Shown: positions 1 through 5,402 of the stretch, piece after piece | How the letters are laid out: every line of letters begins with the position of its first letter | Position numbering within the stretch: position 1 is the first letter of the stretch | From: Longimicrobium sp. | Lineage (GTDB): Bacteria; Gemmatimonadota; Gemmatimonadetes; Longimicrobiales; Longimicrobiaceae | DNA length: 5,858 nt | NCBI GenBank assembly: GCA_030446945.1 | Contig: JAUJMI010000250.1 | Span: forward strand, 1 to 5,858 | Direction: 5' to 3' | Translations under genes and position numbers: made by a program | The notes under the pieces: model-generated | Seen by the model: only the letters and a program-made list of their open reading frames with translations | Told to the model about the DNA's origin: nothing | The model's database searches: none

Positions 1-44
1 AACTCCACGATGTCGTCCAGGTAAAGACGCCTGTCAGGCGACAC
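1..44 (-). CDS. hepT: HEPN-domain toxin (HepT/DUF86-like), N-terminal fragment only
   Basis: Only the first 14 codons lie inside the window, starting at a GTG (44-42) and reading MSPDRRLYLDDIVE. This resembles the opening helix of HepT/DUF86 proteins, which often begin with a short basic stretch followed by xLxDIxE. In the known type VII systems HepT is an RNase whose RX4HXY motif is neutralised by AMPylation by the MNT partner; that motif would lie beyond the window edge and cannot be checked. The call rests mainly on context: the reading frame begins 11 nt inside the end of a MNT nucleotidyltransferase reading frame, the usual translationally coupled arrangement for this pair. The GTG is the only start available in the overlap. 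Whether the rest of the gene is intact is unknown. Confidence 0.55.
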   Translation of the reverse strand, partial: MSPDRRLYLDDIVE

Positions 45-284
45 GGATCAGCTCCCTCTCCACGTACGGGCGGGCGCGACGCCTGAGCTTGTTCGGCGTT
101 GCGAGGTCCACCCGCGTTCCGAAGAGCTGTTCGAGGCATTCGATCAGATCCATGTAGCTCAGGACGCTGGGCGGCCGCTCGAACTCCACCAGCAGGTCCA
201 CGTCGCTGTCCGGTCGGACCTCATCCCGGGCGTAGGAGCCGAAGAGGGCATCGACCCCACACCGTAGCGCGTGCGCAGCTCTTC
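34..284 (-). pseudogene. mntA: MNT-type nucleotidyltransferase (MntA-like antitoxin), 5' end frameshifted or decayed
   Basis: The frame ending at the TGA at 36-34 encodes a minimal nucleotidyltransferase. It reads ALFGSYARDE at about 252-223, then VRPDSDVDLLVEF, giving an exact GSX10DXD motif (Gly-Ser, ten residues, Asp-Val-Asp). The helical region SYMDLIECLEQLFG and the typical C-terminal VDLATPNKLRRRARPYVERE follow. In known HEPN/MNT pairs this protein AMPylates and silences the HepT toxin. Upstream the frame has no start codon and meets the phosphodiesterase TGA at 285-283. The missing N-terminal helix, EELRTRYGVGSM, is visible in a different frame at 284-249. One extra base near 247-263 would join the two as GVGSMALFGSYARDE. 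Even then no ATG, GTG or TTG is seen in that frame as far up as about 326, inside the phosphodiesterase gene. I read this as a 5'-decayed gene or, less likely, an assembly indel plus an unusual start. Confidence 0.7.
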
Positions 285-1647
285 AGCGCGTTCGCCCCAC
301 GAGCAGTCCCGGGGACGGCACGCCGTCGGGCGCCCGGAAGCGCAGGCCGAGCAGATCTGCCACTACCGGCGCCACATCCTCCATCCCGAGCAGCGGGGCC
401 ACGGCACCGGGCCGGAACCCCGCGCCCCACCCCACGAAGCCGGTGTGGATGTCGGGGAACTCCGGGAAATACCCGTGCGTCCCGCCGGTGGCGGGCGCCA
501 GCGCGGGCCCGGCCGCGCCCGCGGCGAAGCTGACGCCCGGGGCGGCGGCCAGGGCCAGGGGCGCCGCGGGATCCGCGCCGATCCGATCCAGCTCCGCGCG
601 CTCCACGATGCGGAACAGGCGCCGCTCCCCGGGCGAGAGCGACTCCAGCGCCGCCCGCACGCGGGCAGTCGCGGCCCGGTCGCCGGACCGACGCAGGTGC
701 AGAAACGCGGAGCCCCCGCTGGTGTGAAAGCTCGCGCGCCAGTTCCCCCGGCTGGCGGTGGTGTCCGTCAGCCCGGCAGCGGCGAGCCACACGTTCGGGT
801 TCACCCGGGTGTGGATGTCCACGAAGCCGTGATCTCCGGTGACGACGAACGCCGTGCGGTCCGCGATCCCGGCGCGCTCGGCGGCATCGCGGATCTGCCC
901 GATAGCTCGATCCACGGCGGAAACCGCGCGCCGCACCATGGGGCCGTCGCGCCCCTGCTCGTGCTGAAAGTGGTCCGTGCCGATCAGGGGCACGGTGAGC
1001 AGCGCCGGCCTGTGCGTTTCCAGGCCGTGTGCCGCGATCGCCCCCGTGCGGTCCTCCCGCGTCAGGTAGTCGCCGTTGAAGTCGGCGGCGGTGAGCCGGC
1101 CGGTCGCCTCCCGCTCCAGCTCCTCCCAGAGCCCGGGGGTGGTGGCGGCGCGCATCGGCGCGATGCGATCGGTGTTCTCGCCCAGCGCCCACACCTCCGG
1201 CACGTTCCAGTCGACGGGTGCCCCCACCGAAACCGGCCAGCCGACGCTCGCGCTCCGGCGGCCCGCCGCGCGGACCGCGTCCCAGAGGGTGGGGACACGG
1301 ATGTCCGCTTCTTCCCAGTACCAGCGCCCCGTCTGCCCCCCGGGCTCGAAGGGGGTGTTGTAGAAGATCCCGTGGCGCGCGGGGAGTGCGCCGGTGATCA
1401 GCGTGGTGTGCGAGGGGTAGGTCACGGAGGGAAAGACGCCGCGGACGCCGGCGGCGTGTGCGCCCTCCCGGGCCATCTGCTGCAGCGTCGGCGCGGGCCA
1501 GCGCTCGTCCAGGTAGAAGTCGGGCCGGAGCCCGTCGACGGAGATCAGGACGACGTGGTCGGCCGGGGCGCCGCGCTGCTGGGCGGCCGCGCCCGATGCG
1601 CCGAGGAGCAGGAACAGGACTGTGATGACGACGAGTGGTCTGAGCAC
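283..1647 (-). CDS. Exported alkaline-phosphatase-superfamily phosphodiesterase / nucleotide pyrophosphatase
   Basis: A 454-residue protein of the type I phosphodiesterase/nucleotide pyrophosphatase branch of the alkaline phosphatase superfamily, which hydrolyses phosphate mono- or diesters with two zinc ions. Residues 1-22 are a signal peptide (hydrophobic LVVITVLFLLLGASG, AAA-Q cleavage area), so it acts in the periplasm or beyond. By analogy with NPP enzymes, D38 (ISVDGLRPD), nucleophile T76 (FPSVTYPSH), D272 and H273 (VTGDHGF) form one zinc site. D225 and H229 (GTDHFQHEQG) and H391 (GGTHGYFPEFPD) form the other. All seven are present, and length is normal for the family. The start is a GTG with GGAGG five bases upstream. 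It lies 67 nt behind a TonB-dependent receptor on the same strand, probably co-transcribed. The exact substrate (nucleotide, phospholipid head group, other diester) cannot be told. The C-terminal VGRTR tail abuts the decayed MNT gene and may not be ancestral. Confidence 0.9.
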   Translation of the reverse strand: MLRPLVVITVLFLLLGASGAAAQQRGAPADHVVLISVDGLRPDFYLDERWPAPTLQQMAREGAHAAGVRGVFPSVTYPSHTTLITGALPARHGIFYNTPFEPGGQTGRWYWEEADIRVPTLWDAVRAAGRRSASVGWPVSVGAPVDWNVPEVWALGENTDRIAPMRAATTPGLWEELEREATGRLTAADFNGDYLTREDRTGAIAAHGLETHRPALLTVPLIGTDHFQHEQGRDGPMVRRAVSAVDRAIGQIRDAAERAGIADRTAFVVTGDHGFVDIHTRVNPNVWLAAAGLTDTTASRGNWRASFHTSGGSAFLHLRRSGDRAATARVRAALESLSPGERRLFRIVERAELDRIGADPAAPLALAAAPGVSFAAGAAGPALAPATGGTHGYFPEFPDIHTGFVGWGAGFRPGAVAPLLGMEDVAPVVADLLGLRFRAPDGVPSPGLLVGRTR

Positions 1648-1652
1648 GGGAG

Positions 1653-1657
1653 CCTCC
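1653..1657 (-). promoter_or_regulatory. Ribosome binding site that fixes the GTG start of the phosphodiesterase
   Basis: On the minus strand GGAGG stands five bases before the GTG at 1647-1645. The reading frame from that GTG opens directly into a good signal peptide, which supports this non-ATG start. Confidence 0.7.
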
Positions 1658-1669
1658 AGGAATGCGAAG

Positions 1670-1700
1670 GGGTGGGAGGCTCAGCCGAGCCCTCCCACCC
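1670..1700 (-). other. Strong intercistronic hairpin between receptor and phosphodiesterase genes
   Basis: Plus-strand arms GGGTGGGAGGCTC (1670-1682) and GAGCCCTCCCACCC (1687-1700) pair over 13 bp with one bulged base and a four-base AGCC loop. It sits 14 nt after the receptor stop and about 12 nt before the next ribosome binding site. No T-run follows on either strand, so it is a poor intrinsic terminator by the usual rule. It could stabilise the upstream message, attenuate the downstream gene, or serve as a terminator in a species that does not need a U-tract. Role is inferred from position only. Confidence 0.6.
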
Positions 1701-1714
1701 ACGTCAGGGGGAGA

Positions 1715-4700
1715 TCAGAAGGTGTGCCGGACGCCGAGCTGGATGCGGTACGGGTCGCCCGTCTTGCGCGCGGTCCCGACGTTCTCGTTGACACTGTAGA
1801 CGTAGCGCCGCGCACCGGGATCGAAGCCCTTCACGTTCAGCAGGAACTGGCGGCGGCCCCAATTGTTGAGCACATAGCGGCCGCCCCAGTCCTCGTTGAG
1901 CAGGTTGGCGAAGTTGAACACGTCCACGATCAGCTCCGTCGACCCTCCCGGCAGCAGCTTGAACGCGCGGGAAAGCCGCACGTCGAGCTGGTTGGACCAG
2001 GGCGCGCGGCAGCTGTTGCGGCGTGCGATCCGGCCCAGGCTTTCGCGGATGCACCCGGCCGCGTGGTTGTCCGCGTTGTCCAGCACCCGGCCGATCGACG
2101 CCGCGATCTGCGGCGGGGTGGTCGGATCGGCGGGGTCGAACACGAAGGCCAGGTCGTTGAAGCCGATGTCGTCCCCGTTGACGTCGCCGTTGATCAGCAG
2201 CGAGTAGGGGCTGCCGGAGATGCCCACGTAGCGCCCGCTCAGGCGGAACCCGCCGATCGCCGGCAGCGCGCCGAAGGCGGCCACCTTGTGGCGGAAGTCG
2301 TTTTCGGCCGGTCCCCAGGTCGCGGACAGGTCCCGCGGGTCGCCAGGGGTCTGAGTGAAGGTCGCGGTGCGGGCGACACAGCAGTTGTAGGACGAGTTGT
2401 CTTGGGTGTCGTTCAGGGTGTAGGACAGGTCCAGCGAACCTTCTCGCGGCAGCTTGAGGCCGGCTTCGAGCACCAGCGTCCGCTGCCGCAACTCGGCCTC
2501 CGACACCAGCTCGAGTACGCGGCCGAGTTCCCGCGTCTTGAGCGCGAACCGGTTGTCCGTGCGGCCGGACCGGGTATTGATCGTACTCGCCGGAACGAAC
2601 ACCCCGCGCCCGCCCTCGATCGTGAAGAAGGGCTCATCGACCAGGTTGCGGTCGATGTAGTGGTAGTTGTCGAGGGTGCGTGCGTACAACAGGCTCCCGC
2701 CGAGCGACAGCCGGTCGCCGAGGATCCGCCGGTACGCCGCGCTCGCCTTCCAGGTGGTCGGGGTCTCGAAGTCCGGGCTGATCAGGTTGATATACGAGGG
2801 CCGTCCCGCCGCCGCGGCACCTATCGGCAGTCCCGGAACGCTTCGCGGGTCCTCACGGAAGCGGCGGAAGTCCGGGACCGGCACGGCGCCGCCGGACAGG
2901 GACACGTCGGCCAGCTCCGCCCCACTGTTCTGGATGTGGTTGACGTGCGCGTAGTAGTGCGGTTGCGAGTTGAACACCCCGCCGCCCACCCGCAGGACCT
3001 CGCTCCCGTCACCCCGCGCGTCCCAGGTGAGCTGCGCGCGCGGCTGGAGGTTGTTCCAATCGGTGGGCGCGTGGTCGGTCCGCAGTCCCAGGGTCCGCTC
3101 CACCACCGGGTTGGGTTCCGCGGCGGTCAGGAAGCTGGTTACGTCGTAGCGGAGCCCGAGCATGGCGCCCAGGCGCGGCAGCGGGCGGAACTCGGTCTGC
3201 GCGAACAGTGCCGCGTCCAGCACGTGCTGCCTGACGTGCGGCTCCGGGGAGCGGAGCGGGACCTGGCGGCTGTAGCGGGAGGGCCGCATCGCCTCGAGAT
3301 CGGACAGGCTCTCGAACTCGAACAGGCCGCCGTGCTCGATGGCGAGGTAGGTGTCCAGGTACGTGAGGGAGTTGTCCGTTCCGAAGGTGAGGGTCTGGTC
3401 GCCGAGCTGCACGTGGGTGGTGTTGATCAGCTGGAGCTGCCGCTCGTAGTTGCTTTCGGGACCGAAGCGATGTCCCCCGAACTGCAGCCTGGTGTCGCCC
3501 ATGGTCCCGTTCGGCAGCTCGGACTGTACGCGGACGAACCCGCGCGGCAGGTTGCTGTTGGGCTGGAATCCGCGCTCGGCGAAGGTCACCCCGAACTTCA
3601 GCTCGTTGGTGACGTCGCGGGACAGCGTCGAGCGCAGGGAGGCCAGCGTCATGTTCTCCCGCGAGCTGTAGCTCTGCCACGCTTCGCGGAGCGTGATCCG
3701 CTGGTCGCCGTTCACGCTCTGCGGGTTGTTCCAGTCGCCGTAGTTGTTGCGCAGCGTCAGGCGGTGCCCGGGGCGGAGCTGCCAGTCGAGCCGGCCGAAG
3801 AAGGTGTTGGCGACGGGGGTGCGGGTGAACGCGCCGGTCTGCCCCTCCGGGTCCAGCCCGTAGCTGCGCTGGAGGATGTCGATGAAGCGGGCCAGGGAAT
3901 CCGGCGCGATCCTCAGATCCACTGCGTCCTCGTCGCTGCGGATGTCGGCGATGTAGTAGGGCTCGCTCAGGTCCTGACGGTCGAAGGCGAGGAAGTAGTG
4001 CATCCGGTCGCGCACGATCGGACCGCCCAGGCTGCCGCCCCACTGCCAAAGGCCGAACGCTTCGGGCTCGCGCCCGGTGTAGTCGGCGGTGGTGAGGTTC
4101 TCGTTGCGATGATAGGTGAACAGCGATCCCTGCACCTCGTTGGTGCCGAACTTGGTCGCCGCATTCAGCGCTCCGCCTCCCTGCCGACCCTGGGTAACGT
4201 CGTAAACGTTGGTGACCACCTCGAACTCGCGGATCGCCTCCATCGACAGGGTGTAGGGGCCACGGCCGATCTCCCCTCCGGTCAGCATGTTGCGAGCCTG
4301 CACCCCGTCCACCCGCACGTCGGTGGACATGCGCCGCTGCCCGCCAATGGAAAGCGCGGGACCGAAGCTGGGCGCCAGGCTGGCCAGGTCCGTGAAGTTG
4401 CGGTCCGCCACCGGGAGCCGCTGCATCTGTCGGGCGGTGATCTGCGTGCTCGCGCCGACCCGGTCCAGGCGTGTGTTCACGTCCGGCGCGGTCACGACCA
4501 GCGGCTGCAGCGTCACCGTGGACGCCTGGAGCCCGAAGTCCAGGCGTACCTGGTCGCCCAGCCCGAGCGTGAATCCCTGCTTGCTCTGCGCCTGGTGGCC
4601 GGGGTGCGTGGCCGTGACGGAGTACGGCCCGCCGAGGGGGAGTTGCACGAAGGAGAACCGTCCATCCGATCCGGTGAGCCGCTGCGCCTCGAAGCCAACG

Positions 4701-4876
4701 GCCTGGTTGCGCACGCTCACGACCGCGCCGGCGATCGGCTCGCCCGCGACGGCACGCACGCTCCCCGTTACGGAGGCATCGGTCGCCTGGGCGGCGGCGG
4801 GGAGCGTCCCGCCGAGCAGCGCGGCGGTCAAGATCCCGCCGGACATCACGGAGAATTGCCTGAACTTGGTGCGCAT
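1715..4876 (-). CDS. TonB-dependent outer-membrane receptor with N-terminal carboxypeptidase-regulatory-like domain (Oar-like)
   Basis: A 1053-residue outer-membrane receptor. Residues 1-31 form a signal peptide (MRTKFRQFSV, hydrophobic GGILTAALLGG, cleavage near AAAQA). About 35-118 is a carboxypeptidase-regulatory-like beta domain (SVTGSVRAVAGEPIAGAVVSV, then TGSDGRFSF and GPYSVTATHPGH). LQPLVVTAP at 123-131 marks the linker where a TonB box is expected. The plug runs roughly 132-245 (LPVADRNFTDLASLAPSF, VDGVQARNML, REFEVVTNVYDV, GGGALNAATKFGTN). The remainder is the barrel, ending in the outer-membrane signature IQLGVRHTF with terminal Phe. NGDVNGDDIGFND (896-908) looks like the Asp/Asn-rich loop common in Oar-type receptors and may bind calcium. 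Paired cysteines C832-C833 and C942/C956 could form disulfides in extracellular loops. I chose the ATG at 4876 over the in-frame ATG at 4942 because it is preceded by GAGGGATC and opens the signal peptide. Ligand unknown; the phosphodiesterase downstream hints at a phosphorus-containing or nucleotide-related substrate. Confidence 0.93.
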   Translation of the reverse strand: MRTKFRQFSVMSGGILTAALLGGTLPAAAQATDASVTGSVRAVAGEPIAGAVVSVRNQAVGFEAQRLTGSDGRFSFVQLPLGGPYSVTATHPGHQAQSKQGFTLGLGDQVRLDFGLQASTVTLQPLVVTAPDVNTRLDRVGASTQITARQMQRLPVADRNFTDLASLAPSFGPALSIGGQRRMSTDVRVDGVQARNMLTGGEIGRGPYTLSMEAIREFEVVTNVYDVTQGRQGGGALNAATKFGTNEVQGSLFTYHRNENLTTADYTGREPEAFGLWQWGGSLGGPIVRDRMHYFLAFDRQDLSEPYYIADIRSDEDAVDLRIAPDSLARFIDILQRSYGLDPEGQTGAFTRTPVANTFFGRLDWQLRPGHRLTLRNNYGDWNNPQSVNGDQRITLREAWQSYSSRENMTLASLRSTLSRDVTNELKFGVTFAERGFQPNSNLPRGFVRVQSELPNGTMGDTRLQFGGHRFGPESNYERQLQLINTTHVQLGDQTLTFGTDNSLTYLDTYLAIEHGGLFEFESLSDLEAMRPSRYSRQVPLRSPEPHVRQHVLDAALFAQTEFRPLPRLGAMLGLRYDVTSFLTAAEPNPVVERTLGLRTDHAPTDWNNLQPRAQLTWDARGDGSEVLRVGGGVFNSQPHYYAHVNHIQNSGAELADVSLSGGAVPVPDFRRFREDPRSVPGLPIGAAAAGRPSYINLISPDFETPTTWKASAAYRRILGDRLSLGGSLLYARTLDNYHYIDRNLVDEPFFTIEGGRGVFVPASTINTRSGRTDNRFALKTRELGRVLELVSEAELRQRTLVLEAGLKLPREGSLDLSYTLNDTQDNSSYNCCVARTATFTQTPGDPRDLSATWGPAENDFRHKVAAFGALPAIGGFRLSGRYVGISGSPYSLLINGDVNGDDIGFNDLAFVFDPADPTTPPQIAASIGRVLDNADNHAAGCIRESLGRIARRNSCRAPWSNQLDVRLSRAFKLLPGGSTELIVDVFNFANLLNEDWGGRYVLNNWGRRQFLLNVKGFDPGARRYVYSVNENVGTARKTGDPYRIQLGVRHTF

Positions 4877-4878
4877 GA

Positions 4879-4884
4879 TCCCTC
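4879..4884 (-). promoter_or_regulatory. Ribosome binding site deciding the receptor start
   Basis: The minus strand reads GAGGGATC directly before the ATG at 4876-4874. This, with the signal peptide beginning there, argues against the longer in-frame start at 4942, which would add 22 non-signal-like residues and place the leader hairpin inside the coding sequence. Confidence 0.6.
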
Positions 4885-4899
4885 GGTTGCTGGTGACAC

Positions 4900-4936
4900 A
4901 AGATGCGGCGTCCCCGACTTGGGAACACCGCATCTT
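4900..4936 (-). other. 16-bp stem, 5-nt loop hairpin in the leader of the TonB-dependent receptor gene
   Basis: Minus-strand RNA arms AAGATGCGGTGTTCCC and GGGGACGCCGCATCTT pair along all 16 positions, with two of the pairs being U-G wobbles, around the loop AAGTC. On plus-strand RNA the same two positions would be A-C mismatches, so the fold favours minus-strand transcripts. It lies 23 nt before the receptor ATG and 30 nt after the TGA (4969-4967) of an open stretch that follows an iron-sulfur gene remnant. The sequence after it (TTGTGTC) is only weakly U-rich. It may be an old terminator of the vanished upstream gene, a receptor leader attenuator, or, as DNA, an operator. Confidence 0.6.
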
Positions 4937-4966
4937 ACCCACGCCGGATCACCGGACCGGCCGCGC

Positions 4967-5140
4967 TCAGCAACGTGGACGTACCAGGTGAGACCGCTTT
5001 GGCCCCGCGAGCGACACCAGGCGCACGGCGGACTCGAGCACCTCCAGCGTGACCTCCCACTCGCCGCCCGGGCGGGCGTAGGTCCGTCCGCCAGCAGCGC
5101 AACCGCCGACATGATCTGACCCGGCGTGCAGGAGCCGCAC
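4967..5140 (-). pseudogene. Remnant of a [2Fe-2S] small subunit of a xanthine dehydrogenase/aldehyde oxidase-type molybdoenzyme
   Basis: One minus frame reads CGSCTPGQIMSAVALLAD (first TGC at 5139-5137, last Asp at 5088-5086). This closely matches the start of the second [2Fe-2S] domain of molybdenum hydroxylase small subunits, typically CGFCTPGxIMSAxALL, including both cysteines of the CGxC pair. An in-frame TAG stands immediately before the first Cys. The downstream CRCTGY cluster partner is absent, and no N-terminal plant-type ferredoxin domain is seen upstream. After LLAD the C/G-ending codon pattern continues in another frame (YARPGGEWEVTLEVLESAV and on to a TGA at 4969-4967), suggesting a frameshift or a rearranged junction. 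That second part is not recognised. In life such a subunit passes electrons from the molybdenum centre to FAD; this piece cannot. The match is short but specific. Confidence 0.55.
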
Positions 5141-5270
5141 TAAGGAGCGCGAGCTCTCGCCGGTTCGCGCGCCCCGGAAAAGCTACCCCGTCGAGCGGAG
5201 GCGGCAACGAGAGACTCACGCCCATCTGGAAGGGCGACGGCTGCCCCGCTCGCCGTGATCGCCGCTCCCG

Positions 5271-5300
5271 CCATTCACCTGGTTCCAAGCAGGTGGATGG
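5271..5300 (+). other. 11-bp stem hairpin upstream of the transhydrogenase promoter
   Basis: CCATTCACCTG (5271-5281) and CAGGTGGATGG (5290-5300) pair along all 11 positions in plus-strand RNA, with one U-G wobble, around the eight-base loop GTTCCAAG. In minus-strand RNA that pair would be an A-C mismatch. It is followed by AAACCCC, with no T-run. It lies 36 bases before the proposed -35 box, so it is outside the expected pnt transcript. It could be a protein-binding inverted repeat or a relic of another transcript. Confidence 0.4.
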
Positions 5301-5336
5301 AAACCCCACGCCGAGCACACCCACCGCAAAGCCCTG

Positions 5337-5364
5337 TTGCCGCGCCGCGCCCCGCCCCTACATT
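5337..5364 (+). promoter_or_regulatory. Putative sigma-70-type promoter of the transhydrogenase operon
   Basis: TTGCCG (5337-5342) and TACATT (5359-5364) are separated by 16 bases. Each matches the standard -35 and -10 consensus at four of six positions, and TACATT is one of the few A/T-containing patches in a very GC-rich stretch. A start near 5371 would leave a leader of about 30 nt. The leader before the ATG is C-rich (ACCCGACCCGGCCCCC) and shows no Shine-Dalgarno sequence. A six-base inverted repeat, GTTGCC (5336-5341) and GGCAAC (5366-5371), flanks the core promoter. Confidence 0.45.
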
Positions 5365-5402
5365 GGGCAACCACCTCCCCGTCCACACCCGACCCGGCCC
5401 CC

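Larger units (their letters stand above)
4877..5402. other. Intergenic region between divergent genes, no intact gene recognised
   Basis: This 526-nt stretch separates the leftward receptor gene from the rightward transhydrogenase gene. It contains the receptor leader hairpin, the iron-sulfur subunit remnant, a plus-oriented hairpin and the pnt promoter. Open frames of 60-130 codons on the minus strand here have arginine- and proline-rich low-complexity translations and no family resemblance, so I do not call them genes. The stretch at about 5145-5270 shows nothing I can name. Confidence 0.6.

Noticed and set aside
221..1791. Long open frames of about 500 codons on both strands over the phosphodiesterase gene
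   Set aside because: They have Arg/Ala/Gly-rich low-complexity translations with no recognisable motifs. The 454-residue frame carries every catalytic residue of its family.
4933..4940. TAAGAT-like -10 box on the minus strand as the receptor promoter
   Set aside because: No acceptable -35 box is found 16-18 bases upstream, and the start would fall inside the hairpin arm, so I do not list a receptor promoter.
4877..4942. Upstream in-frame ATG at 4942 as the receptor start
   Set aside because: It adds a 22-residue extension before a typical signal peptide, lacks a good ribosome binding site and would put the leader hairpin inside the gene.
1622..5119. A 1165-codon open frame on the plus strand opposite the receptor and neighbouring sequence
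   Set aside because: It is a codon-bias shadow of the receptor gene: its translation is rich in Arg, Val, Glu and Gln without domains or a signal, while the opposite strand gives an unmistakable receptor with signal peptide, plug and terminal Phe.
4935..5324. Minus-strand 129-codon open frame in the intergenic region
   Set aside because: It is Arg/Pro-rich with no family resemblance and overlaps the iron-sulfur remnant in another frame.
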